Shown here piece after piece: positions 36,750-46,417 of a stretch of 64,000 nucleotides of DNA. A program made the position numbers and the translations under genes. A model generated the notes under the pieces. It was not told where the DNA came from. It made no database searches and was given only the letters and a program-made list of their open reading frames with translations. Location of the stretch: assembly GCA_050262155.1 (NCBI GenBank), contig CP189843.1, forward strand, positions 806,001-870,000. Direction: 5' to 3'. This stretch comes from Parvimonas sp000223315. Lineage in GTDB: Bacteria; Bacillota; Clostridia; Tissierellales; Peptoniphilaceae. How positions within the stretch are numbered: position 1 is the first letter of the stretch; every line of letters starts with the position of its first letter.

Positions 36750-37531
36750 TAAATACTACCTCCAAATATATAAAAAAGAATATACACTAAAGGAGTTACA
36801 AAAATTATACTGTCAAATCTATCTAAAAATCCGCCATGTCCTTTTATAATATTACTAAAATCTTTTATTCCTATTTCTCTCTTTATTTTAGAAGCAAATA
36901 GATCTCCTAATTGAGCTACAATGGAAAGTACAATCCCAGAAAATATTATAAAAACAATATTAAACTTCAAAATATAAAAATTAAATAAATTTAATAATAT
37001 TAATGATCCAAAAATTCCTCCTAAAGATCCTTCAACAGTCTTTTTTGGACTTATACTTGGATATAATTTGTGTTTTCCAAAAATCATACCAAATAGATAA
37101 GCAAATGTATCAGTTCCCCAAGAAATAAAAAACACAACCCATAAAAGATTAGTTTCTCCCAATCTTAAAAAAACTCCCATAGGTACTGTAATATAAATAA
37201 AAGAAAACAATAATTTTCCTAAATTTTCAATATTAATTTTATTAAAAAATAAATAATATATGGAAACAACAAGAAAATATAATGCAAAAAAAGTTAATAC
37301 TAAATCTTTATTTGAAGTTCCTATAGAATATAACATAGCCATAGAAAACAACATACTATGACATATCAAAAATATATTATTTAATTTAAAAGTTCTAAAC
37401 AATTCAATTAAACATAAAACTGCAATAGCCATAGTGTAACCCACAAGTGCATAGCCTTTAAAATAGATGCAAATAAAAGATATTATTAACATCAAAGCCC
37501 CACTTATAGTTCTATTGATAAAACTATTCAT
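36749..37531 (-). CDS. cdsA: Phosphatidate cytidylyltransferase
   Basis: Makes CDP-diacylglycerol for phospholipids. 260 residues, about eight helices. The C-terminal signature is clear: KIKREIGIKDFSNIIKGHGG followed by FLDRFDSI; SWGTDTFAYLFGMIFGKH and SPKKTVEGSLGG precede it. Start and stop overlap neighbours by one base each (uppS before, rseP after), so the whole run is translationally coupled. Confidence 0.96.
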   Translation of the reverse strand: MNSFINRTISGALMLIISFICIYFKGYALVGYTMAIAVLCLIELFRTFKLNNIFLICHSMLFSMAMLYSIGTSNKDLVLTFFALYFLVVSIYYLFFNKINIENLGKLLFSFIYITVPMGVFLRLGETNLLWVVFFISWGTDTFAYLFGMIFGKHKLYPSISPKKTVEGSLGGIFGSLILLNLFNFYILKFNIVFIIFSGIVLSIVAQLGDLFASKIKREIGIKDFSNIIKGHGGFLDRFDSIIFVTPLVYILFYIFGGSI

Positions 37532-38247
37532 TAAATTCCCCCAAACCTTCTATTTCTATTTTGAAAGTCATATATTGCATCATACAAATCATCAGCATAA
37601 AATTCCGGCCACAATACATCAGTAAAATAAAATTCTGAGTATGCTAATTGGTAAATTAAGAAATTACTTATCCTTTTTTCATTTCCTGTTCTTATAATTA
37701 AATCAACTTCTGAATTTTCTTTTGTATATAAATACTTTTTAAAACTTTCTTCATTTAAATCATCTATTGAAAATTTCCCTTGTGAGATATCATTATATAA
37801 ATTTTTTATTGAAGAAATAATTTCAGCTCTTCCACCATAATTCAATGCGATATTTAATACCATGCCAGTATTATTTTTTGATACATTTATACTGTTATCG
37901 AGTAGTTTAACTATAGAACTTGGTAATTTACTATAATCTCCTATAACCCTAAAAATTATATTATTATCTAGAATTCTTTTTAATTGAGAATTTATATAAA
38001 AGACTAAAATATTCATGAGACCATTTACTTCTTCTTCAGGTCTTTTCCAATTTTCAGTCGAAAAAGCATATAAAGTTAGAGTTTTAACCCCTATTTTACA
38101 GCACTCCTCAACAATATCAACAACTCTATTCATTCCCTCTTTATGTCCGGCAATTCTGGGAAAAAATCTATTTTTTGCCCATCTTCCATTACCATCCATA
38201 ATTATACCAATATGTTTAGGTATATTTGTAAAATCTATATCTTTCAT
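37531..38247 (-). CDS. uppS: Isoprenyl transferase (undecaprenyl diphosphate synthase)
   Basis: Builds the C55 lipid carrier for wall polymers from isoprenoid units. 238 residues from the ATG at 38247, which is 10 bases after the frr stop; the longer in-frame start at 38310 lies inside frr and is unlikely. Motifs: HIGIIMDGNGRWAKNR (catalytic Asp), AGHKEGMNRVVDIV, LTLYAFSTENWKRP, LNIALNYGGRAEII, DLIIRTGNEKRISNFL and FTDVLWPEF. Its product feeds the sugar transferase at 1986-2699 and RodA. Confidence 0.97.
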   Translation of the reverse strand: MKDIDFTNIPKHIGIIMDGNGRWAKNRFFPRIAGHKEGMNRVVDIVEECCKIGVKTLTLYAFSTENWKRPEEEVNGLMNILVFYINSQLKRILDNNIIFRVIGDYSKLPSSIVKLLDNSINVSKNNTGMVLNIALNYGGRAEIISSIKNLYNDISQGKFSIDDLNEESFKKYLYTKENSEVDLIIRTGNEKRISNFLIYQLAYSEFYFTDVLWPEFYADDLYDAIYDFQNRNRRFGGI

Positions 38248-38257
38248 TAAATTTCCA

Positions 38258-38810
38258 TTAATTCTTTTTCTTTTGATTTTGTAATTTCTTTTCTTCAACT
38301 TCTTTAACAAATTTATCCGTAACTTTTTGAACTTCTTCCTCAGCTTGTCTTAATTCATCTTCACTGATTTCTTTATCTTTTTCCATTTTTTTTAATTTAT
38401 CAATTCCATCACGTCTTAAATTTCTAATAGCAATTTTTGCATTTTCAGCATATCCCTTAACAACTTTAACTAACTCTTTTCTTCTATCTTCAGTTAATGC
38501 AGGGAAAGGTAATCTTATTACTTTTCCATCATTTGATGGAGTTATGCCTAGATTTGATGCTAAAAGAACTTTTTCTATTGGAGCTATCAAAGAAGCATCC
38601 CATGGTTGAATAACTAATAATCTTGCTTCCGGAACAGAAATTGATGCAACTTGTTTAATTGGTGTATCCGTTCCATAATAATTAACAGAAAATTGATCTA
38701 ATATAGCTGGATTTGCTCTACCAGCTCTTACTGTTGTTAATTCTGTCTCATAAGATTCTATTGATTTTGTCATTTTTCTTTCTAATTCTTTTCTTTATCT
38801 CTTTATACAT
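38258..38810 (-). CDS. frr: Ribosome recycling factor, apparent +1 frameshift near the 5' end
   Basis: Dissociates ribosomes after termination. The open frame from the ATG at 38773 gives 171 residues with TKSIESYETELTTVRAGRAN, GTDTPIKQVASISVPEARLL, RLPFPALTEDRRKELVKVVK and a C-terminal helix, so it is RRF. But the family has 12 more residues. The ATG at 38810 has GGGGGAAATAAA before it, is 1 base from the pyrH stop, and begins MYKEIKKRIRKK, the expected N-terminal helix; an extra A in the run at 38773-38777 puts it out of frame. Repaired length is 183 residues. Probably a sequence error, since the gene is essential. Confidence 0.9.
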
Positions 38811-38811
38811 T

Positions 38812-39525
38812 TTATTTCCCCCTTACAATTGTTCCTACTTTTTCTCCTCTTGCAACTGCAACTAAATTTTCAGGATTATCAATTCCAAATACAATAAGTG
38901 GAATATCATTATCCATACAAAGAGAAGTAGCAGTAGCATCCATTATACCTAATCCTCTATTTAAAATTTCTATATAAGATAACTCTTCAAATTTCTTGGC
39001 ATCTTTAAACTTATTAGGATCTTTATCATAAATACCATCTGTTCCCGTTTTTCCAAGTAAAATTACATCTGCATGCATTTCAGCGGCTCTTAAAGCTGCT
39101 GTTGTATCTGTTGAAAAATATGGCATACCAGTACCTGCTCCAAAAATAACTATTCGACCTTTTTCAAGATGACGTTCAGCCTTTCTCTTTATAAAAGGTT
39201 CTGCAACTTCATGAACATTAATTGCAGTTTGAACTCTCGTTGGAATACCCATATTTTCAAGTGTAGCTTGTAATCTTAAGGAATTTATTATAGTTGCAAG
39301 CATACCCATATGGTCAGAAGTTGAACGTTCTATCTTTTCACTTGAACGACCTCTCCAAAAATTACCACCACCAACTACAATACAAATTTGAATACCTAAA
39401 TCATATACATCTTTAACTGATTTACAAATTTTTTCAATTGTTTCATCATCAAGTCCATGTCCGATTCCACCTGATAAAGCTTCTCCACTTAGTTTAATAA
39501 CTACTCTTTTTAAATTTAAATCCAT
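38812..39525 (-). CDS. pyrH: UMP kinase
   Basis: Phosphorylates UMP to UDP, allosteric hexamer. 237 residues from the ATG at 39525 (an AAAGGAGAAAG site lies about 10 bases upstream). Motifs: VVIKLSGEALSGGIGHG, GGGNFWRGRSSEKIERSTSD, MGMLATIINSLRLQ, VIFGAGTGMPYFSTDTTAAL, GTDGIYDKDPNKFKDAKKFE. It opens the operon here; rpsB and tsf, its frequent upstream partners, are not in the window. Confidence 0.96.
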   Translation of the reverse strand: MDLNLKRVVIKLSGEALSGGIGHGLDDETIEKICKSVKDVYDLGIQICIVVGGGNFWRGRSSEKIERSTSDHMGMLATIINSLRLQATLENMGIPTRVQTAINVHEVAEPFIKRKAERHLEKGRIVIFGAGTGMPYFSTDTTAALRAAEMHADVILLGKTGTDGIYDKDPNKFKDAKKFEELSYIEILNRGLGIMDATATSLCMDNDIPLIVFGIDNPENLVAVARGEKVGTIVRGK

Positions 39526-39667
39526 AAGATAGTCTTTCTCCTTTAATTTTATACACAATAAGTGTATCATTTTTTTAAAAATTTTTCAATATTTAAAATA
39601 TATTTATAAATATATACACTTCAAAAAATATATTAAAATTAAATTTTGAATTTAAGTAATATAAAAA

Positions 39668-39691
39668 AGATTGAAATATAATTCCAATCTT
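39668..39691 (-). terminator. Terminator of the lipoprotein gene at 39719-40300
   Basis: AAGATTG / CAATCTT stem with extra A-T pairs and a 10-base loop, T6 on the minus strand, 28 bases after the stop. Confidence 0.7.
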
Positions 39692-39718
39692 ATCTTATTT
39701 TTTTATCAATAAAATATT

Positions 39719-40300
39719 TTATTTTTTTTCTTTTTTCATTTCTCGCTCTATTTCATCTTTAACTTTTGGAGAAAGTTCATCTCTTTTATTATTCTCCATA
39801 CCTTTAACTGTATTTTTATATTGATTAACTAAATCCTTAGCTTCTTTATAAGCATTTATATATTCGTTGTCATCACTCTCTATTCCATATTTACTCAAAT
39901 TATCAACATATTCTATCCCCAAAAGTGTATCTAAAATCGTAAATTCATCTTTGATTTCAAATCTATAATTTGGATAAAACTTACTATCAGAATTTATATA
40001 TTTTTTCCCGTTCCTTACTTCTATTTTTAGGTTAAAGGCTTCAAAGAAGGCTTCTTCTCTGTTTGGTTTTTTAAAAACTTCTCCATTCTTATCAACTATA
40101 ACACCTGAATTTTTGTTCCAACAATAGTCAGGATATTTTATATTAACTTTATCCATATGAAATACAATACGTCCATTGTCATTTGCTAAAAATACTTTAT
40201 TTCTAAATTTTTCTATACTAACATTAGAACTTTTACAAGAAGAAAAAAGAATTAAAAAGCAAAAATTAAAAATTAAAATTTTAAAAAATCTTTTCATCAT
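39719..40300 (-). CDS. Lipoprotein of unknown function
   Basis: 193 residues with a lipoprotein signal (MMKRFFKILIFNFCFLILFS, lipobox LFSSC, Cys about residue 22). The mature part is about 170 residues, mixed alpha/beta, with FHMDKVNIKYPDYCWNKNSG and a Lys/Glu-rich C-terminus. No family recognised. Start is one of two adjacent ATGs (40300, 40297), 8 bases after GGAGAT; a longer frame to 40372 reads through another gene. It overlaps the end of the broken exported-protein gene by 20 bases, so both are likely one operon and may act together outside the cell. Confidence 0.75.
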   Translation of the reverse strand: MMKRFFKILIFNFCFLILFSSCKSSNVSIEKFRNKVFLANDNGRIVFHMDKVNIKYPDYCWNKNSGVIVDKNGEVFKKPNREEAFFEAFNLKIEVRNGKKYINSDSKFYPNYRFEIKDEFTILDTLLGIEYVDNLSKYGIESDDNEYINAYKEAKDLVNQYKNTVKGMENNKRDELSPKVKDEIEREMKKEKK

Positions 40301-40663
40301 TTTTATATCTCCATAATTTTCTCCTAAAAGTTGGTGCAACTCTACCATAAAGTTTTCCCTTATAAAGAGCATATTTCTTTCCCCTTTTATTTATTATTTT
40401 TTTTAAAATACAAATATCCACTATAGGAAATTCCATTTCTGTATTCGGTTTTCCAAAATTTATCTACCGGATTCTTAATATATAAACTATATCTGATAGT
40501 AGCAGAAGATATTATATCGACATCATTAAATTCAGCAATTTGATTTTGAAAAACTAGATTTTCCTCAATAGCACTAGTTCTAATAGAATTCATACTAAAA
40601 AGCAAAAAAGAAAATGTTGCCAATAATACTTTAAAATTAAAAAAGTTTAATTTTTTTACTCAT
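40281..40663 (-). pseudogene. Small secreted protein, disrupted by two single-base insertions
   Basis: Only a 78-codon piece (40387-40623) is open, but the flanks explain it. The ATG at 40663, after GGTGGTGGTTATT, begins MSKKIKLF; dropping one T/A from the six-base run at 40639-40644 joins it to NFKVLLATFSFLLFSMNS, a signal peptide. Dropping one base from the eight-base run at 40397-40404 extends the end with RGKKYALYKGKLYGRVAPTF to a stop at 40281. The repaired gene has 126 codons. The mature part has YSGYLYF and YKGKLYGR, beta-strand-like. No family recognised. Either a recent pseudogene or, more likely, sequence error. Confidence 0.65.
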
Positions 40664-40783
40664 AATAACCACCACCATATTTTTTCTTTTATTATATCAC
40701 ATTAAATAAATGAATTCAATAATCATTACTATAAATTATATAAAAAAAAAAACAAAGACAATAATAATTTTATTAATAATTAA

Positions 40784-42806
40784 TTATATTTTTTTTAAGA
40801 GATTTTGGATAAACTCGTCAACATTTCTTTTTACAACTTGATTTTCTTCTTTGTCAAAATTAAAATCATCCTTCAAAATCTCATCAACATATTTTATAGC
40901 AGATTTTAAAAGCTCATAATCTTTTTGGATATTTAAAATTTTAAATCTGGCTTCTCCTGATTGACGATATCCAAGTATATCGCCATATCCTCTTAGTAAA
41001 AAATCTTGTTCAGAAATATAAAAACCATCATTTGATGAACACATTATATCCATTCTCTTTTTTACATTTGTACTTTTATTATTACTAACTAAAATGCAAA
41101 AACTTTCATAATTTCCTCTTCCTATTCTTCCTCTTAGTTGATGTAATTGACTAAGACCAAATCTTTCTGCATTGTAAATTACCATTATATTTGAATTAGG
41201 AACATTAATTCCAACTTCTATTACAGTAGTTGCAACTAGAACTTTTATTTTTCGGTTTTCAAAATTTTTCATTATCCTATCTTTGTCAACAACGGGTTTT
41301 ATCTTCCCATGTATAAACTCAATTCCAACGTCTTGAAAATATCTTTCTTTTAGACGTTCATATAAATTTATAACTGACTGTAATTCCAATGTATCGCTCT
41401 CATCGACAAGTGGACAAATAATATATGCCTGACGTCCTTCTGATATATGTTTTTTTATAAAATTCATATATCTTTCTTCATAATTTTCATCCACAAAATA
41501 AGTATTTACCTTTCCTCTACCACTAGGCAATTCATCAATAGTAGAAATATCCAAATCACAGAACATAACAAGACCAACAGTCCTAGGTATAGGAGTTGCA
41601 CTCATTACTAATATATCCGGATTTTTTGATTTTTTAGAAAGTAAAAGTCTTTGTTTAACACCAAATCTATGTTGTTCATCCGTAATAACAAAACCTAAAT
41701 TCTTGTAAACAACTTTTTCTTGAAAAACAGCATGTGTACCAATTATAATATCAACTGCTCCATTTTCAATCTTTTCTCTAATAACTTTCTTTTCCGATTT
41801 TTTAAACTTCCAACTAACAACTCAACTTTTATATTATATTTTGAAAAAAGTTTTTTGGCACTTTCATAATGCTGTCTAGCTAAAATTTCAGTCGGAGCCA
41901 TTAAAACTGATTGAAATCCATTTTTTATAACATTAAACATAGCAATAAAAGATATAATTGTTTTTCCACAACCTACATCTCCTTGAACTAATCTATTCAT
42001 TTGCTTATCGCTAGTCATATCTCTAAAAATATCATCTAAAACTTTATTTTGTGAATTTGTCAATTTAAAACTCAATGATTTTATAAAACCAAATGTTTCA
42101 TCTTTTATCTCAAATTTAATAGCATCCTCATTATTTCTCTTTAATTTTTTCATAGAGAGTTGAAAGTAAAAAATCTCATCAAATGAAAGCCTTCTTTTTG
42201 CTCTAATAAAACTTTCATTATCTTTTGGAAAATGAATATTTCTAATTGCAGTATCATAACTTTCCAATTTCAATTCTTTTAAAATATTATTCGGTAACTT
42301 TTCTTCAAAAAAAGAATTACTATTTAATAAATTTTTTATAATCTTTACAATGTCTAAGTTAGAAATTCCTTTACACAGATGATATTGAGGAATTATACTT
42401 CCAACAACATTCGTTTTATTTTGCATTGTAGGAGCTTGAATTTCCACATTTTTTCCAAGCAACTTTACTCTACCATACATTTCATATACATTATTAATCT
42501 TTAAATTTTTTTTGAATAAAAATATTATTAAAAATACAATTGTGCAATAATTCATTTCTTCATCCATTGCTAAAAATTTTGTAACTCTAATATTTCTTTT
42601 CTTTCTATTTTCCATTAAAGAAATAATTTTTAATCTAAATGAGTAACTTCCTTCATCTGTAATTTCAGAAATTTTTTTAAATCTTGTAGTATCAATATAA
42701 GAATATGGATAATACTCTAATAAATTATTTACTGTAAAAATTCCAAGTTTATTTAAAAGAGATAATTTTTTCTCTCCTATACCTTTAATATATCTTTTAA
42801 TTCCAT
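40784..42806 (-). pseudogene. recG: ATP-dependent DNA helicase RecG, broken by single-base indels
   Basis: Branch-migration helicase for stalled forks. Pieces in order: start MELK at 42806 (AAGGAT site), frameshift at 42795-42798 to RYIKGIGEKKLSLLNKLGIF; wedge domain; two compensating indels at 42506-42513 and 42530-42534 scramble about 8 codons (family-like FFNNIFIQ is read as FLIIFLFK); Walker A RLVQGDVGCGKTIISF; frameshift at 41798-41803; then IITDEQHR-type DEQH box, VMSATPIPRT, and RLRGRIGRG near the end. Net repair gives 674 codons, the normal length. It follows the fakA-like gene, as in Bacillus. Indels sit mostly in homopolymers, suggesting error, not decay. Confidence 0.88.
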
Positions 42807-42821
42807 AATTATCCTTACAAA

Positions 42822-42841
42822 AAAAGTCCTTACGGACTTTT
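42822..42841 (-). terminator. Terminator between the fakA-like gene and recG
   Basis: Perfect AAAAGTCC / GGACTTTT stem with TTAC loop, T7 tract on the minus strand, 2 bases after the stop. recG starts 16 bases further, so it may depend on read-through. Confidence 0.85.
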
Positions 42842-42843
42842 CT

Positions 42844-44464
42844 TTATTCAACTGAAATTAAATAATAATACAATGGCTGACCACCATATACCAATTCAAC
42901 TTCAACATCTTCATATTTTTCTTCAACAATTTTTGCTAATTTATTAGCATCTTCTTCTTTTACATCTTCCCCATAATAAATACTTACTATAGAAGAATCT
43001 TCATCAACAAGTTGATCAATAAGTTTTTCAAAAGTATCTTCTATTTTCTTTTCAGAAATTGTAATTTTATTTTCATTCAATCCCATGAAATCATCTTTTT
43101 CAATCCTAACACCTTCAATTTCAGTATCTCTAAGAGCATAAGTAATTTGTCCTACTTTTACATTTGAAATTGCTTCAGTCATAAGTTCAATATTTTCTTC
43201 AACAGATAAAGATTCATCAAAATTAAATAATGAACTAAATGCTTGAGGGATTTGTTTTGTCTTTATCACATGAAGTCTTTTTGTAGAGATTTTTGCAGCT
43301 TGTTCAGAAACAAGTATTATATTACTATTATTTGGAAAAACAAAAATATCATCAGCATTAATCTTTTCAACTGCATTTAAAATATCTTCAGTTGAAGGAT
43401 TCATAGTTTGTCCACCTGTAATAATTTCATCTACACCCATACTCTTAAATATTTCATCAATTCCTTCTCCTGTTGAAATAGAAATAAAACCATATTTTTT
43501 ATGTTCTTTAACTTCTTCAGAATGTTTAGCTTCTGCAACTTCCTTATCAGTATGATGTAAATGATTATGTTGTCTTCTCATATTATCAATTTTTAAGTCA
43601 TGTAAAGGTCCAAATTCTAAAGCCCATTCAATAGCTTGACCAGGATGATTTGTGTGAACATGAACTTTTATAATATTATCACCTTTAACAACAATTAAAG
43701 AATCTCCAATACTTGCTAGTTTATCTCTTAAAATTTCATATTCTTCTGAATCACTAGTAACCATAAATTCAGTACAATATCCAAATTTTATATCTTCTCT
43801 TGTTGAGCAGCTAAATGTTCAATTCTTGCAGGCTTATTGAATTCATAATTATTTTTAATTTCAACAATTTCATCACCTAAAGCACCTTCTAAAAGATACA
43901 TTAATCCACGACCACCAGCATCAACTACTTCTGCCTCTTTTAAAATAGGTAGTATTTCAGGAGTTTTTTCTAAACTTCTAAAACCCTCTTTTAAAATTTC
44001 TCTGCAAAATTCAATTTCATCGTCATAATTTGTATAATTAGCCTCAGCAAATTCTCCCATTTCTCTTATAACAGTAAGAATTGTTCCTTCAGTAGGTTTA
44101 ATAACTGATTTATATGCTACTTTATACGCATTTACAAAACAATCTTTAATTGTTTCTACATCAAAGGTAACACTTTCTTTGCTTCCTAAATAAAAGCCTC
44201 TCAAAATTTGAGATAAGATTACTCCTGAATTTCCTCTTGCACCCATCAATGCTCCATCACTAATTGCTTTTGTAACATCAGCACAAGTATTAATTTTGAA
44301 TTTTCTAAATTTTTTATTGCTGATTTCATAGTCAAAGACATATTAGTACCTGTATCTCCATCTGGAACCGGAAATACATTTAAGCTATTAACTATCTCTT
44401 TATTTGATTCAAGATAATTACGAGCTCTTACAAATGTCATTTGTAACTGTTCACTATTTATCAT
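42844..44464 (-). pseudogene. FakA/YloV-like DAK-domain kinase, broken by two single-base deletions
   Basis: Fatty acid kinase ATP-binding subunit family (YloV/FakA), which phosphorylates FakB-bound fatty acids. The N-terminal DhaL-type domain has NVFPVPDGDTGTNMSLTM and MGARGNSGVILSQILRG; the C-terminal part has DSLIVVKGDNIIKVHVHTNH and VTSDSEEYEILR. A base is missing at about 44294-44297 (after NLENSK) and another near 43798 (after AAQQE), splitting it into three frames. With both restored the protein is 540 residues, as expected. Order Asp23-like, FakA-like, recG matches other Firmicutes. No FakB is in view. Confidence 0.88.
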
Positions 44465-44473
44465 AAATTCCTC

Positions 44474-44828
44474 CTAATTATCTTCTAATTTAATTCCATG
44501 TACATTAACATTAACTTTTTTAACTGTTAGTCCTGTCAAATTTTCAACATTATATTTTACATTTTCTATTATATTTTCACAAACTGTTGATATTTTTTTT
44601 TCCGTATTGAATAACAATATGTAAATCTATAAAAATATTATTTTCTTTAATTACAACATTAACACCCTTACCTAAATTATCCCAACCTAAAAGTTGATAA
44701 ATTCCATCTTTAGGAGAAACATTAGCCAATCCGCTAACTCCATAACTTTCTCTTAACACATTAGCTACGATTGTTTTAATCACAGTGGGATTAATAGAAA
44801 CTTTACCTAATTCATTATTAAATTCCAT
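44474..44828 (-). pseudogene. Asp23/YloU-family protein, frameshifted in its last third
   Basis: Small alkaline-shock (Asp23) family protein, possibly linked to envelope stress. It starts MEFNNELGKVSINPTVIK and has VVIKENNIFIDLHIVIQYG, then meets a run of nine T (44593-44601 on the plus strand). One extra base there ends the frame at 44577. Without it the frame continues ISTVCENIIENVKYNVENLT to LEDN and a stop at 44474, giving 117 residues, the family norm, 10 bases before the FakA-like ATG. An AGGAGGT site precedes the start. Confidence 0.85.
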
Positions 44829-44900
44829 AAAATACCTCCTAATTTATACATAAGTATATAGATTACTATATCAAATTTTATCAAAAAAAAATCAAGATTT

Positions 44901-46270
44901 TTATATATCTTTAATTGCAGATTCCCATTTTACTTTCATAACAAAAAAGAAAAATATAAATGCTGCCATACAGTTTGAAAATAAATTTCCCCAAAAAATA
45001 GAATATACTCCTAAATACTTTTCAGTAAAAATAATAAAAACATATCTTAGTAACCAAACTCTCATTATTCCAGTTAATAATGGCATTTTTGTTCGTCCAA
45101 GACCAATAAAAACTCCTTGTTCAACTGTAAATATCCCAAAACCTATTACTGAATACATATAAATTGTTAATGCCTTATTAGTTATAGTAGTAATTTCCGG
45201 ATTTTTTTGGAATAATTCTACAATATAAGGATTTAAAGGTGTAAAAATAATAATTATTGCAAAAACAATTATTAAAGAAAATAAAATACCATAATAAAAT
45301 ATCTTTTTTTTGCATTCTTTGAATTTCCATTTCCTATATTCATACTTATCATTGTAGTAACTGTAGTTCCTACACTTGTTGGTAATACGAAGTATATTGA
45401 ATTTATATTTGATGCAATTGTAGAAGCATTAAGTGCAATAGATCCATATTTTACAACTTCTTTATTAATTAAAAAGAATCCTATATAAACTAAAATATAT
45501 GATAAAAAAACACTTGGAATAGCTAAATTCATCGTCTTTTTAATAAAATTTAAATCAAATTTAAAATTTTTCATAGAAAGTTGCATATCCGACTTTTTTA
45601 TAAATAAATCATAATACATCCAAATACCAATTAAAAAGTAAGACATAAAAGATGCAGAAACTGCTCCAAAAACTCCCAAATTCAAAATTGATAAAAAGAC
45701 AGTATTAAAAATTATCTTAAAAACTAATAAAATTATCATACGTAAAAATGGAGCTTCAGGATGTCCAGTTCCATTTTTTATAGAATTAAAAATAGATGCC
45801 ATAAATAAAAAAGGTAAAACAAAAGAATAAAGTCCCAAATATTGAAAAACATGTGCAGAAAGTTCCGCATTAACTCCTCTTGATATTACATACGATAAAA
45901 TAATACATAAAGGTGAAAGTAATAGTCCTATCACAAAAGATAAAACTAAAATTTGGACTGATGCTTGTTTAGTTTTCTCAATATCTCCTTTTCCATACAT
46001 TTGCCCTATTATTGCCGAAGCAGCAACACTTAATCCTTGTGAAAAAGCATTTAATATATTTATTACAGACTGTGAAAAACCAATTGCTCCTGCAATAACA
46101 TAACCAGCTTTATTATTTAAAAATAATCCGTCTGTAATTGGAATTAAAGATTGCACTACTCCCATCATAAATATAGGAATAGTCAAAATAAAAATTGTTT
46201 TCATAACATTTTCACTTAAAATCATATTTCGACGTTCTTCAGAACTTTTATTTAAAAATTTTATATTCAT
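44901..46270 (-). pseudogene. MATE-family efflux transporter, frameshifted
   Basis: Twelve-helix cation antiporter for drugs or metabolites. The main part has MKTIFILTIPIFMMGVVQSL, FSQGLSVAASAIIGQMYGKG and LGVFGAVSASFMSYF; the last third (MYSVIGFGIFTVEQGVFIGL, PLLTGIMRVWLLRYVFIIF) is in another frame. A base is missing in the eight-base run at 45304-45311. Repaired length 456 residues, normal. The ATG at 46270 follows GGAGTGATTATT; a longer frame to 46324 crosses the promoter. A second MATE gene lies at 63271. Confidence 0.85.
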
Positions 46271-46288
46271 AATAATCACTCCAATTAG

Positions 46289-46317
46289 ATTATATACCTT
46301 AATATATATTTTTTCAA
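46289..46317 (-). promoter_or_regulatory. Sigma-A-type promoter of the MATE gene
   Basis: Minus strand TTGAAA (46312-46317), 17 bases, TATAAT (46289-46294), 18 bases before the ATG's upstream side. Confidence 0.78.
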
Positions 46318-46370
46318 TCCACAATGCTTATCATCCAATAGGAAATACAAAAAAATTTTTTTCATTAAAA

Positions 46371-46396
46371 ATAGCTGTCGATTTTTCGACAGCTAT
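46371..46396 (-). terminator. Terminator of the cmk-plsC-ispH-rpsA operon
   Basis: Perfect 11-bp stem ATAGCTGTCGA / TCGACAGCTAT with a TTTT loop, 22 bases after the S1 stop; T-rich on the minus strand. Confidence 0.9.
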
Positions 46397-46417
46397 TGAA
46401 AATTAATATTCAAATTT

